DNA of 64,000 bases, taken from NCBI GenBank assembly GCA_008690995.1, contig VRMN01000004.1, positions 744,001 through 808,000 on the forward strand. The letters run 5' to 3'. Origin of the DNA: Porphyridium purpureum. Taxonomy: Eukaryota > Rhodophyta > Bangiophyceae > Porphyridiales > Porphyridiaceae. This document shows, piece after piece, positions 29,327-39,661 of this stretch. Numbering within the stretch: the first letter of the stretch is position 1; each line of letters starts with the position of its first letter. Position numbers and translations under genes: made by a program. Under the pieces are notes generated by a model. It was not told the origin of the DNA. It made no database searches and was given only the letters and a program-made list of their open reading frames with translations.

Positions 29327-32300
29327 TCAAAGCTCAGCGTGCTCAACGCAGCTGGGTTCCTCGGCGCTATTCTTCTCACCCACGTTGCAAGATACACTTG
29401 CATTCACGGCAAGGATGCGCGCCATACTTTTGGTAGCTTCCTTATCGAGCTGTATCCACTCTGGAATGATGCGCTTGGCGCTTACGAGCTTAGGTTCCTT
29501 TGTCATAGGGTTGTTGCACAGGTCGATGGTGCGCGCCCGCCACTTTGTGTCCTCCGCGCACCACGTCTCGCACCAGAGCCAATCGAGCGGTAGCGATGCG
29601 ATAGGCAATCCACCAGGCTTGTTCATTGAGTTTGGAAGGTCCTGGTCCAGGTTCGAAAGGCTAGCCGGGTCGCGTGAAAGTAGTTGGTACTGCACACGCA
29701 GCGCGTCACCTGCAGCAATACGCCGAAAACGGCGTAGATCTACGAGGAACAGTGCAGATATGTGGTAGGGCCGCTCGCCGAGGACACCGCGCCAGTACCC
29801 GTGCTTCCAGAAGCGAAAGCCCTCCACATCAACCCGTGAATCACAAAAAGGCACGAACGCATACGGTGCGCCATGCGGCAAAGGCTGGTAACTCAGGAGT
29901 TCGGCCAAATCACCGCGCACTACCTGATCCGAGTCGATAAATATAACGTGGGACACATCAAGCGGGAACAGTACATCCAGAAACAAAATTTTGTATGCCC
30001 ACAGCACACGCTGCCGTTCGCTTTGCGAGCGCAACCACGGTGGCCACTGATACGCCACCAGTTCGTAGTCGAAACCGTGTTCCGCCGCAAATGCGGGTAG
30101 CGCCGCTTTGAACATTGGCGACAAGTAATTTCCCAAAAGCCAAAACTTGATCGGACGAGAACTCTGGCGGCTTGCGCTCAGCATCATAATGCGCAGAAAT
30201 CGCTCATACAAGTGCCCAGAAGCCACAGAGAAGACATGAATAGGCTCTTTGCTCTTGGCCGTCAGAAAATGGACTGGAACATGGCGTTGCCACCATGCAC
30301 GCCCAGCGGACAGCATTCTTTCCAACTTCAACCACCAACGAAAAGAAATCCTGCTCCGAGCCATGATTTCAAGGTCTGCGCCATGATTCTTCAAATCCAG
30401 GTCATTATTCAAGTCATCCTCGTCCACATTGACGACTAGTTTGACCTCGTCCGTCGGCGCTTGTGGCCGCCGACGAACAGGGAGAGGCGTGAATGCGTTG
30501 GCGTCGCGGCGTGCATCCGCAAGTGAGTCAAGCATGACACCAACATACGGTTCCCCCGTGGCTTCGAACACGAATACGTCGCGCCCGGCGCCGATCATCT
30601 CGACCCTCAAACGTGACGGCTGAGTGGCACGAAGCTGGTAGTACCCAACATTCTGCATAACAACCGTATCTGATACGAGCTGTCCGCCGAAGCGCTTGAG
30701 GGCAAGCTGTAAGCCCTGCACAGACTGAGCAACGGCACCTTTGCCCTCCTGCTCGTCCTGTCCGGGCGCATAGGCATTCTCCCACGCACTCCCAGAAATA
30801 ATTACTGCGTCTAGCACATACTCGGCCAAGATTGTGCGCTTCTTTTCTACGTCTTTGTCAACTTGTGGCGCAAGCACGACATTGTCCAGGTCAACGTGGG
30901 CAGCAGATGCGCTCACAAGCCAGGTGCGCGGTGCGTCCACCGACACTGTCAGAACCAGCTGTTGCGGCAGCGCGTTGCTCTGGAAGCTAGCCACAGGATA
31001 CGTAAACGCCGAACCATCCGGGACAAACACGCGTGGCTCAAACACGTGCTTGGTGAAACGCTTGGACAACTTTGTGGAGGGAAAGCGCGGAATGAGCACG
31101 ATTCGCACGGGCACGTCCAGCGACGTATGCAGGTAGGTGAGCAATTGTGTGAGCTTGGATAGTCGCGCATCGTCAAGCCGCAGAAATGCATCGACTTGAA
31201 TGTTCGATGCCGCGGATGGCTTTGACGACGAAAGGGAGAACGCAAACTCTCCAGCCTGGTCGATACGTTTTCTCATGCGGCTAGTGCTCATCACTGTCGA
31301 CTGGTACTCGCCGACAAGTGCTGCCCCGCCGCAGTTTTTATGCACGGCAGCGGCCGCAACACTCAGCAGCACGACAGTGTCTTCGTCGGTAGCAGTAGAC
31401 GTGGAAGCAAATGCTTCTAGCATAAGGCGCGAACGAAGCGTGCCGCGATAATGCAGCAGAGCGTCAAAATCGTCCACATCCTGAGCCAACTCGGCAGCGC
31501 TGAATCCAATTCCGTCAACCACAACAACGCCATCTCTTGCAGCATTCGATTCGATGCCAAGAGCTCGCAACAGCTTTTCGGTCATTTCGTGCCAAAGCTC
31601 ATCGTCCAGAAGCTCGGCATGCTTGCCCGTTGGCCTCCTGCTGTCACCCAGTACCGTTTGAAAGAGTGTGTCTTCCATGTTGGCGTCACTGCGTGAGCCC
31701 GACAAAAAGGCGCCGCCGAGCTCGTGAAAAGTGAGAGCTGCGGACGCAGTGGAGGACCCCACGGGTATCAATGCGAGCCGGAAGGAGCCAGAAGATGACT
31801 GGCTTTGTCGCTTGTCCGACATCCACTGCACAAGCACGCGAAGAAGCGTCTGAGCGCTTCCAGTACTATCTCCAAAATCACCTACGATCCAAACTGTTGT
31901 CGCTGGCGGGTGAGTCTTTTCACGTGCCAGCCAGACGTGCTTCAAATGTGCCCAGGGCACCTGCCATACGTGCTGCTCAGGCTCTGTCACTCCGCTGGCA
32001 TGCTTGAGCGTGAACCGACGAAAGTCCGGCACGAAACGATCAGTGGATGCCGCACCCTCCTTCTCGTCATCTACCTCAAAAAGCTTCGAAAAGCGGGTGA
32101 GCGCACGCATACCAACGAAGAGGAGGCGTAGAGGATTCTCAGCTTGGCCTTTAGCGTGTTTGTTCCCCTGTGCGGTAGCATCTCGATCCGTAGCAGATGC
32201 GCGTGTCCCTTTCTTGAGGATTTGGTTGGCGAGCCGCTTTTGTTCTGTGCGCGCAGTCGAAAAGATCGCATCGAGGCCATCTTGAATATCCACACGTTTC

Positions 32301-34639
32301 CCATTTACCAATGCAATGATCGGTACGTCTTCGTCTTGAGCAGCAGGTACGCGCAGCGAGCGGAACCACTTCTCATACTTTAGAATCTCCTCTTCATGCA
32401 TTTGTATTTGGAGTTGCATTTGCACCTGTGCCTGCGTGACAGCATACTCAACCATCCATCCCATGCCACTGTGTGCGAGCATGCCAGCGTTTTCGAGTAG
32501 CGCATTGAGAAAGAGCACCATGAAGTGCTCACCAAGAGCAGACGCTTGCCTCGCCGCGGCAGTGTTCATGACGGCGAGCACTGCAGACACAAACGCGCGC
32601 TGAGCGACGGCACGCTCACCTGATACCGCGTCCACCCGGAAGACCAGTCCCCATCGGATGGGAACAATCTCTGCGCGGCTTAGCTGTACCACGTGCAAAA
32701 GCGTCTGCAGATCCCGCTCGGATGTCACGTCAAGCACTAACACACACATGACCGTGTCCTTTTTATACGGCACCAATTTCATAAGAGCAGCGATCCCACC
32801 TTCTTCCTCCTCGTCTTGCTCCTCGCCCTTCCCAACCTGCAGCACTCGACGGGCAAAATCATTGAGGTTTCTTGGCGGGAGTGGATCCTGTGGCAGCGGT
32901 GCCGCGCTCAGCCACAGAATCGGAATATTCTCTTCATCTCCGTCGCCACGACCATGCCCGTGACGAACATCGTTTGCTTCATCCGGGAAGCCCGGCAAGA
33001 TGCGCGCTTCATCCCATATGCTTGTCTGATTGGCTTTGAAGTCTGCGACCACCTGCAGCACAAAGCCGATATCCACGTGAACGGACGAAGGCGGGAGGGG
33101 CAAATCCGTTATGCTATGCAGGCACAGCAAACATGTGCTCACGCTGTGCAAGTCAAGGTCAGCGGACTGCAAGTGGCCATTGATGAAAATTTCAGATGAG
33201 CTGGTACTACCGGAGCTGCTGCTCAGCCGATCTGCAAGGCGCTGCAATGCGTCCATATCCATGGAGCGCGGTCCGCGCAGGAATTTACGCAAAGCGCTGA
33301 TGCCCACGACGGGCTGATTTTCCGCCCACTGCTGTAGATAAAGTAGCGGATTGTGCACCTGCAGAGCCTCAACCACCACTGCGAGTTGCACATTAACAAA
33401 GTCCGGAGGCGTGGGCGCTGCGTCACCGGTGTCACTTGAAAACGCCGGGCGCAAGTAAAACGGGTCTGCAGTGTATTCTTCCAAGCTACTCGCTTCAACA
33501 AGATCCCGCCGCGCCAATTCCATGTACTCTTTCCAGAAAAGCGCATCTGCCTCGAAATCCACAGCGTTGTCGTTGTGCTCATCCAGATCCGGAGCCAAGT
33601 CGCCCGGTCCAGCGTGCTGCGAGACAGGAAAATGCGCAGCAGTATCTGAGAAAAGATCACTGTCGAACACCAGATCATCCACGACATTGTACTCTGTATT
33701 TTTGAGGTCAACGCGCACATCATAATTTTGCAGCGCAAGGATAGACGCACGTGCATCATTGGGGCTGCCTTTGTCCGAAGCTTGGTGCGGACTTTCAGCG
33801 TATATGTGATGAAAGTAGCACTCCAGGTGTTCCGCCACGCATGTTTGTAGCGTGGCTTCGTAGGTCTGCAGAAAGCCGCGCGTTCCGATTTGTGCGAACA
33901 GAGCGAGCGTCGCACTGCTTTTTTGCCGTGTCCGGTGCATCACATGACCATACTGGATATCGCGATGCAAGCCCTCTGCCAAGGCCACGTCCCGAAACTC
34001 GGCGTCGCTGCCTGGCAAAACTCTGCTGAGCGTGTGCGAGACCGCAAACGCAGCGTGTTCCGCGGCGCCGTGATGGTCGTTTGTCCGTACAAGCACGTAC
34101 AGGGGTTCCTGGGTATCCCCAAAATGGAGCGTCAGATTTGCTGCCTGACACCAATCGTGATGTACTGAGTGGTAGTACATGACTTTGGCGGCAAATGCGC
34201 GACTGGCCAGCGCCCACTCAGCCAGAATCGCATGCGCGTGGCCAAAGCGGTCCCGCACGTAGTCCAAAGCCCAATGCGCAAGCTCGACTTCCGTCATGTG
34301 CTGCAGATGCTCGGACGAAGCCCCCGCGTGACGCACAAACGCCGCGAACTCTGGTTCGAGATCTGTATCGAGACCAGCCGCATCTGCGGTGCCGTCCGCA
34401 TCCATGTACTCTGCAATCCACTCGGACACCTCGAGCAGCCTTGGCGGCGTATATTTCCACGGCGCGTGCATCCCGACGCGCAGATCCTCGCCCGCGCTGT
34501 GCAGCTGATCGCCTTGCTGCGGCGCGGCGGAGCATGCGCTCTGTGGCCGCGCATCGCACCCCGCTGCGTGCGCGATCTGGCCGCGGTACCACGCCGCCAG
34601 CAGCACCATGCATGCCCACACATACACAAGCGCCCTCAT
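29327..34639 (-). CDS. UDP-glucose:glycoprotein glucosyltransferase (UGGT)
   Basis: A 1,770-residue ER-lumen protein. The frame opens earlier, but ATG 34639 begins a clear signal peptide (MRALVYVWACMVLLAAWY). The long N-terminal part fits the thioredoxin-like misfold-sensor region in length and in weakly conserved blocks. The catalytic GT24 domain starts about residue 1467: HVFSVASGHLYERFLRIMM, PIKFWLLGNYLSPMFK, then KILFLDVLFPLDVSHVIFID, SDQVVRGDLAEL and LDQDLPN, with the DxD-type metal site at DSD. Length and domain order match the family. It re-glucosylates incompletely folded N-glycoproteins so that they rebind calnexin/calreticulin. The C-terminus ends HAEL, a variant of an HDEL-type ER retention signal. 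Confidence 0.95.
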   Translation of the reverse strand: MRALVYVWACMVLLAAWYRGQIAHAAGCDARPQSACSAAPQQGDQLHSAGEDLRVGMHAPWKYTPPRLLEVSEWIAEYMDADGTADAAGLDTDLEPEFAAFVRHAGASSEHLQHMTEVELAHWALDYVRDRFGHAHAILAEWALASRAFAAKVMYYHSVHHDWCQAANLTLHFGDTQEPLYVLVRTNDHHGAAEHAAFAVSHTLSRVLPGSDAEFRDVALAEGLHRDIQYGHVMHRTRQKSSATLALFAQIGTRGFLQTYEATLQTCVAEHLECYFHHIYAESPHQASDKGSPNDARASILALQNYDVRVDLKNTEYNVVDDLVFDSDLFSDTAAHFPVSQHAGPGDLAPDLDEHNDNAVDFEADALFWKEYMELARRDLVEASSLEEYTADPFYLRPAFSSDTGDAAPTPPDFVNVQLAVVVEALQVHNPLLYLQQWAENQPVVGISALRKFLRGPRSMDMDALQRLADRLSSSSGSTSSSEIFINGHLQSADLDLHSVSTCLLCLHSITDLPLPPSSVHVDIGFVLQVVADFKANQTSIWDEARILPGFPDEANDVRHGHGRGDGDEENIPILWLSAAPLPQDPLPPRNLNDFARRVLQVGKGEEQDEEEEGGIAALMKLVPYKKDTVMCVLVLDVTSERDLQTLLHVVQLSRAEIVPIRWGLVFRVDAVSGERAVAQRAFVSAVLAVMNTAAARQASALGEHFMVLFLNALLENAGMLAHSGMGWMVEYAVTQAQVQMQLQIQMHEEEILKYEKWFRSLRVPAAQDEDVPIIALVNGKRVDIQDGLDAIFSTARTEQKRLANQILKKGTRASATDRDATAQGNKHAKGQAENPLRLLFVGMRALTRFSKLFEVDDEKEGAASTDRFVPDFRRFTLKHASGVTEPEQHVWQVPWAHLKHVWLAREKTHPPATTVWIVGDFGDSTGSAQTLLRVLVQWMSDKRQSQSSSGSFRLALIPVGSSTASAALTFHELGGAFLSGSRSDANMEDTLFQTVLGDSRRPTGKHAELLDDELWHEMTEKLLRALGIESNAARDGVVVVDGIGFSAAELAQDVDDFDALLHYRGTLRSRLMLEAFASTSTATDEDTVVLLSVAAAAVHKNCGGAALVGEYQSTVMSTSRMRKRIDQAGEFAFSLSSSKPSAASNIQVDAFLRLDDARLSKLTQLLTYLHTSLDVPVRIVLIPRFPSTKLSKRFTKHVFEPRVFVPDGSAFTYPVASFQSNALPQQLVLTVSVDAPRTWLVSASAAHVDLDNVVLAPQVDKDVEKKRTILAEYVLDAVIISGSAWENAYAPGQDEQEGKGAVAQSVQGLQLALKRFGGQLVSDTVVMQNVGYYQLRATQPSRLRVEMIGAGRDVFVFEATGEPYVGVMLDSLADARRDANAFTPLPVRRRPQAPTDEVKLVVNVDEDDLNNDLDLKNHGADLEIMARSRISFRWWLKLERMLSAGRAWWQRHVPVHFLTAKSKEPIHVFSVASGHLYERFLRIMMLSASRQSSRPIKFWLLGNYLSPMFKAALPAFAAEHGFDYELVAYQWPPWLRSQSERQRVLWAYKILFLDVLFPLDVSHVIFIDSDQVVRGDLAELLSYQPLPHGAPYAFVPFCDSRVDVEGFRFWKHGYWRGVLGERPYHISALFLVDLRRFRRIAAGDALRVQYQLLSRDPASLSNLDQDLPNSMNKPGGLPIASLPLDWLWCETWCAEDTKWRARTIDLCNNPMTKEPKLVSAKRIIPEWIQLDKEATKSMARILAVNASVSCNVGEKNSAEEPSCVEHAEL

Positions 34640-35489
34640 CCCAGGACCCCGCCCACCCGCGAGCACACACACCCGCATCCATGCATCACACCATCCACTC
34701 CTGCCCCCCGCCCCTTTCTTCCCCCTGGCCCCCTTCCCGCTCGCTCCACCGTCACGTACAGCGCACAGTACCCCATCGCAGATGTACAGTGACACATGTA
34801 CCCACCCCCACACACCCCGCACCGTCGCGCGTGGAAGCAAAGACACCGATCCCTGTAGCAGTTCAAACACCACGCGATCGATCTCTGCCTCCTCGCTCTC
34901 TCATATGTGAAATACACCCACCTGCCTGTCTGTCTTTCCTTCTTGTCGCAGTCTATCTGTTCGGAACCGTCCCTGTTCTAATAAAAGCGAGCGAGCGAAT
35001 GAGCGAGCACGTGCCTTATTCCCAGCCTCCGTTTTCCCAGTGCACGCCACTCGGTGCGTGTCGCGCGCATGGAGCGCTCATTTCGCATTATCATGAAGTT
35101 TACTCCGCACTGTACACCTCTTACGAAAACCAACCCGCTTTGGTATGTAGAAATGAATCAACAACACACCCCACACACACACACCACCATACCGCCGCCG
35201 CCTCCTAGCACATACCGCTGCGTTCCTTTTCTACCTTGGCGGAGTATTTCGCGTGAGGTTTTTTTCCTTGGTGCGTTAGTGTGCGTGAGCGTGTTGTGTT
35301 TAGGAAGGGTGTGTTTGCTTATGAGTTTGGGTTGAAGACTTGGCAAAGATATCTGGGGGGCATGGTTTGGCGGTGGAGTCGAGAAAGAGGAAACCTGCGT
35401 TGGGGGTTCCAATTTGGCATGTGAGAACTACAGATCAGAAGACCAAACCAGGAGAGAGAGAGAGAAGAAATACTGCAGGCTTATGTGTG
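34640..35489. promoter_or_regulatory. Divergent promoter region, UGGT / small unknown
   Basis: Contains GTACAG- and CAGTAC-type sites near 34755-34790, an exact reverse GTACAGTGCG copy at 35106-35115 and a GA run at 35453-35466. On the UGGT side the sense strand is strongly purine-rich at 34696-34745. No gene. Confidence 0.5.
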
Positions 35490-35496
35490 TATAAAG
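35490..35496 (+). promoter_or_regulatory. TATA box for the 35618 gene
   Basis: TATAAAG, 128 bp before the ATG. Confidence 0.65.
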
Positions 35497-35617
35497 GAGG
35501 CGACTTGGACGGTGGATTGAGGAGGAAGAGCAGCGAGGAAGATCTTTGGTGCGAGTGAGTGTGCGTTTGGGTTTCGGGGTTTGAGGTGTGAGAGGAATTA
35601 AGAGCAGAGAAGGAAGA

Positions 35618-35968
35618 ATGGCGGAGAAGGATGACTTTAGTGAGCCGACCTCCATGGTGAACTTCCTGCAGCGCTACCACTCGGCAAAGGAGGAGAGCAA
35701 GCTGCCACGCTCGGACAGCCAGGTGGCCGGCTCGTCGCCGGTCCTGGCGCCGAAGAAAATGGACGTGCCCGACGCGCGCGCGTCGGCTATTCCGCGCTCC
35801 ACAAGTAATAGCCAGAGCGTGTGGACGGCGGTGTTCCATCCGTCCGGCAGCTACACCACGGGCAAAAGTATGTTTGATCGTGCGCCGAGCGCCGGCATGG
35901 GACAGTCCACCAGCGAGATTATCGACTTGTCGGACAAGCCCATCCAGCTTGACGGCCGACACCAGTAG
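35618..35968 (+). CDS. Small Ser-rich protein of unknown function
   Basis: A 116-residue protein starting at the first ATG after the TATA box and GA tract (gaagaATGgcg). Begins MAEKDDFSEPTSMVNFLQRY, with Ser/Pro-rich middle and an end GKSMFDRAPSAGMGQSTSEI then IDLSDKPIQLDGRHQ. The TGKSMFDRAPS segment faintly recalls the TGNFLTDRPST motif of SPIRAL1-type microtubule proteins, but this is too weak to name it. TATA-driven and small like families 1 and 2, but without their signatures. Confidence 0.65.
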   Translation: MAEKDDFSEPTSMVNFLQRYHSAKEESKLPRSDSQVAGSSPVLAPKKMDVPDARASAIPRSTSNSQSVWTAVFHPSGSYTTGKSMFDRAPSAGMGQSTSEIIDLSDKPIQLDGRHQ

Positions 35969-36437
35969 GCAGGGCACGTCCGTGGTGTATCCGCGCCCCC
36001 TGCGTGCACGTCCTCGATGCAGTGAACGTCTCTGTTGTTGACACGCGTTGCCGAAGCAGGACAGTCCAGAACGCAGAGATGAGCAGAACGAGTCGGTGCT
36101 GTGTATGAATGAACATGTTGGAACCCTGTCCACCCCAGTGGCTTTCTAAAACGAATGGCTAAAATATATGTTGAATGTTTTGTGTGCGTTTTTGTGTGCA
36201 GGTGTGAGCCACGCTCCTCGTCTTGACCCTCGCGGACCTCTTCATCTGTCCGCGGCGCGACAGGTCCCCCACGCCTGACTGTCCGCATTAACCAGCAGAC
36301 CCACTGGTCGCACGTGCGCTGACGGTGAAAAGTAGGCGATTTGTCATGACGTGGAAACAAGTAGCGCCCCGGAATCACGTTGGGACGTCCGCGTTCCTCG
36401 GGAGGGCGGGGAGAAGGGCGCGGAGAGCAGAGGGAGA
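35969..36437. other. Intergenic before the MLO gene
   Basis: No gene. The last ~60 bp before the ATG are GA/GGAG-rich on the sense strand. Confidence 0.5.
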
Positions 36438-38765
36438 ATGGCGAGGAGAGCAGCGTGGGTAAAGTACGGAGTGGCCGCTACGCTTTGTGCGGTGGTGCTG
36501 GCCTGCATCGGAGCATGGACGGGCGGCGATGTGAACCCGATCGCGCATCCGATCTCCGCGGTGGCAACGCCGAGCCGGCGCGGTCAGATCAACACTGGCG
36601 CGCCTGCAGACTCGGAGGAGTCGGGTGCGCAGTTGGATGGGCAGGACAGTGGGGAGAGCATGACGCTCGCGCGTGAGTTGATGAGCCAGAATGAGCCTGA
36701 AGGAAAAGAAGAGAAGGACGAGGAGAAGGACGAGGATGAGGAGAAGGACGAGAATCTTTCGCGAGGGCTTTCGGTGCTTGCCATTGTGAGCGTGCTCATC
36801 TGTATCACGCTCCTGTTCGAGCGGGTGAAGCACCACGTGGAGCATCACGTCGATGAGTCCCTCATGCCCGTCGTCGAGCATATGTTTGGTGAGCTGACGG
36901 TGCTTGGCTTCATTGGTTTGACGGTGTTTGGCCTGTCCAAAACGGGCCTGCTCGCAAACCTGTCGCAGAAGGTCTTTGGGGAAACGCAAGAGCTGCAGGA
37001 AATGACCGAGCTTGTGCATGTGGTCCTATTCTTCGGCATGATCCTTTTCTTGTTCCAGGTACTGTTGTTGATCCGCCTTGCGCAGGTTGTGAAGGGCCGC
37101 TGGGTCTGGTACGAGGACCTTGCGCTCGAAAAGCACGGTATGGATACGCAAGTACGCGCGCTTGGCGAGCTGGGTCTTTGTCTACAGGACTCACCGCTGA
37201 ATCTGGTGCTTAGGCTCAGACATCAAGTCCAGTACCTCAAGGTGGAGTTCTTGTCAGTGCGAGAAGAATTTATCCTGGACCGCCGCCCAGCAACTCAGGG
37301 TAAGATGGAACACCTTATGCAGTATCCAAAAGTGTTGCACAAGAACCCGCGCTTCGCCTTCTCGGATTATTTGGGGCGTATTTTGGACGAGAATGTGATT
37401 TCACTCACAGAAGTATCGGAGGGAATATGGGTGGTTCTGTTTGTGTGCTTCGTAGCGATGTGGGCTTGTGTATTGTTTTTCGGTTCGTTGATCGCTACAA
37501 TGATCTTCAGCCTGGTGTCTTACATCCTTGTCATTTTCTGGCTGCTGCTCTCCTTAAAATTGCGAAGCATCGTGCACAAGCTCACCCCGACGAAGCACTT
37601 GCTCGAGAGTAAGCGAATTGCTGAAGGTATGCGTGGCGCTAGTGCGGCTGAGAACGACGCGCTGCTTGCCGATGGCGCTCCGTCTGCCACAGAGCCGGAG
37701 TACTTGCGCCTGACAGAGGAGGAGATGATAGGATCGTCCCTGTTGCACCGATTCGTGAGCATTTTTTTCAAGTCCAAGTTTGTTGTGAAGCAAGACGCTT
37801 TATTTTGGGGTGGGTCGCACGGGCCAGATTTCATTCGTATGCTGCTGAGCACCTGCCAGATGTTGGCATCGTTCTACCTGGGTGTTTTCTTTGTGGTTTT
37901 GCTGCCGAACGTAGTCAAGCAGATACACGCCTTCGTGTTCGCATCCGGGAACTCGACGGTGATTTCTTTGATCGTTGTCGACTCGGTGCTGGCATTATGC
38001 GTTGTCTTCGTCGTGCTACTGCCAATCTTGCTGATTTACCTGTTGAGCTTTTTCATCATGCGTGACCTCGTGATTGCAACTGGAATCGAAATGCACAAGG
38101 AGCCAGAAACGATCCTCAAGGTTGCAAGAGCGCAAAGGACAAAGAACATGCTGAACTTGCTTGGAACACTGATTGCCATGCGAGCGTTTGTGCTGGCGCG
38201 ACTGGCCATGAAAAGTACGATGAAAGAAAAGTCGGCGGCGTCAGCTCAGAATACCTCAATTCCTGCGACAAAGAAAGGCACGAAGTCACAGCTGTCAGCC
38301 AAGGACCAGGCACTTGCAAAGGATCTCTTTCACGTGCTGGACCGCGACAGGAGCGGACAGGTTGCAAACACGGAATTGAGCCACATTTTCAGCGTCCTAT
38401 TTGGCGATAACATTTCGCCCGGGGAGCTCAACGAACTGATCGACGAGATTGATGCAGACAACAGCGGTGCCATTGATCTCGGCGAACTGGGTGCGTGGAT
38501 TTGTGATCACGACAAGACTGGATCCGCGCTGAGAATCACAGACAATGTCAGTGAACTTGTGGACTCCCTGTTTTTGATATTGGATAAGGACAAGAACGGA
38601 AGTGTCTCCGCCGACGAGCTCGGCAGAGTGCTTACCGTCTTGAATGGCGAGTTGAGTGCTGACGATATAACACAGATGGTTCTAGACATTTCCACAGACG
38701 ATGATGCTAGTATCACCAAGGCCGAATTCGCCAAGCTGGTTCAGCAGCATATGAGTGACCTGTAA
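36438..38765 (+). CDS. MLO-like membrane protein with C-terminal EF hands
   Basis: A 775-residue protein; the first in-frame ATG is 36438 (MARRAAWVKYGVAA). Residues 9-27 form a signal-anchor, followed by an acidic run (about residues 88-107). The core has multiple hydrophobic segments. The segment LLFERVKHHVEHHVDESLMP, MFGELTVLGFIGLTV matches the start of the MLO family (pfam03094), known in plants as calcium-permeable membrane proteins that modulate defence and growth. Residues about 630-765 carry calcium-binding loops DRDRSGQVANTE, DADNSGAIDLGE and DKDKNGSVSADE plus a degenerate fourth (STDDDASITKAE). Plant MLOs instead have a calmodulin-binding tail. So this gene carries its calcium sensor in the same chain. 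Confidence 0.83.
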   Translation: MARRAAWVKYGVAATLCAVVLACIGAWTGGDVNPIAHPISAVATPSRRGQINTGAPADSEESGAQLDGQDSGESMTLARELMSQNEPEGKEEKDEEKDEDEEKDENLSRGLSVLAIVSVLICITLLFERVKHHVEHHVDESLMPVVEHMFGELTVLGFIGLTVFGLSKTGLLANLSQKVFGETQELQEMTELVHVVLFFGMILFLFQVLLLIRLAQVVKGRWVWYEDLALEKHGMDTQVRALGELGLCLQDSPLNLVLRLRHQVQYLKVEFLSVREEFILDRRPATQGKMEHLMQYPKVLHKNPRFAFSDYLGRILDENVISLTEVSEGIWVVLFVCFVAMWACVLFFGSLIATMIFSLVSYILVIFWLLLSLKLRSIVHKLTPTKHLLESKRIAEGMRGASAAENDALLADGAPSATEPEYLRLTEEEMIGSSLLHRFVSIFFKSKFVVKQDALFWGGSHGPDFIRMLLSTCQMLASFYLGVFFVVLLPNVVKQIHAFVFASGNSTVISLIVVDSVLALCVVFVVLLPILLIYLLSFFIMRDLVIATGIEMHKEPETILKVARAQRTKNMLNLLGTLIAMRAFVLARLAMKSTMKEKSAASAQNTSIPATKKGTKSQLSAKDQALAKDLFHVLDRDRSGQVANTELSHIFSVLFGDNISPGELNELIDEIDADNSGAIDLGELGAWICDHDKTGSALRITDNVSELVDSLFLILDKDKNGSVSADELGRVLTVLNGELSADDITQMVLDISTDDDASITKAEFAKLVQQHMSDL

Positions 38766-39229
38766 AGGTCACGTCATTGCAGTCCCACTTTTCATGTTCG
38801 CGTCTGTCAACGCATGAAAAACAAAAATGAGAACGCCGAGACGAAAGGTTCGTTTTCTGCCTGATGCAGGCGTAGCGCACGAAACAGTGTCCGGATGCAG
38901 CATCTTTGAATCTAGCCTTTTCGCGCGAGAACTCAAAGAGGGATCATTGCCGTACATTTGGTGGGAAAATAAAAAGTATTACAGACTCGAAAGGTGTGGG
39001 TAAAATGATTTTGCGAGTGACTGAAATCGCACACATAGTTGCTTTTTCTTCGTCCCGGTTGACGAGGAGTCGGCGGCGGAGTTTTCGTGCTCATCTTCAA
39101 TCCTCTGATGCAAGTCCCGCCGTTCCAATCGCAGAAAATGTAGCCCATCACGAGAAAAATGACCTCTGTATTGTGGTCTGGAGTATATTCGCGGTTACTC
39201 AAGTAGAGGCATAAATGCTTTTCGACAGA
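38766..39229. other. Convergent intergenic region
   Basis: About 460 bp between convergent stop codons, without a gene. Confidence 0.5.
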
Positions 39230-39661
39230 TCACTTGCTCGGCTTGACAACTGCCTGTGTCTTGCGAGAAGTTGTGAAATTCAGAATGCTGTTGCGCTTCT
39301 TGCGCTGCGAGAATTCCAGGTACTCGTCGAACTTGGTGCTGTGTACATGCGCAGGTAGAGGCGTAGCGCGGGTCCCCGGGTCACCCTTATTCGAATACTT
39401 CACGCGTATCGAGCTCGGACATGCCTCCAGCATCGTGGCGGTTGTCTCCTCGTCTTCTTCAAAATCGACGCACTCAAACGATCCCTTGCTGCTGGCTTTC
39501 TGGCTCAGCACCTTCCCAAAGTGACGCAGATTCTGTGCGCTCGTCACCTTTTTTAGGTTGAGAAACGAGGAGCTCGCGTTCATCCTGATCCCTCTTGGCG
39601 AGACCGCGGGCGAGCTGGCAAAGTTTTCGTTCAGTTTGTACTCGACATCGACACGCGACAT
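39230..39661 (-). CDS. Small basic Ser-rich protein of unknown function
   Basis: A 143-residue protein from ATG 39661 (MSRVDVEYKLNENF). It has an acidic patch CVDFEEDEETTATMLEACP in the middle, then a C-terminal half with KFDEYLEFSQRKKRNSILNF and a basic tail. The KKRNSI site is a good basophilic kinase target. It is similar in size and Ser content to families 1 and 2, and has one short acidic run, but lacks the TLETIxEEDEE pattern, so I do not place it in them. No TATA box seen nearby. Confidence 0.6.
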   Translation of the reverse strand: MSRVDVEYKLNENFASSPAVSPRGIRMNASSSFLNLKKVTSAQNLRHFGKVLSQKASSKGSFECVDFEEDEETTATMLEACPSSIRVKYSNKGDPGTRATPLPAHVHSTKFDEYLEFSQRKKRNSILNFTTSRKTQAVVKPSK

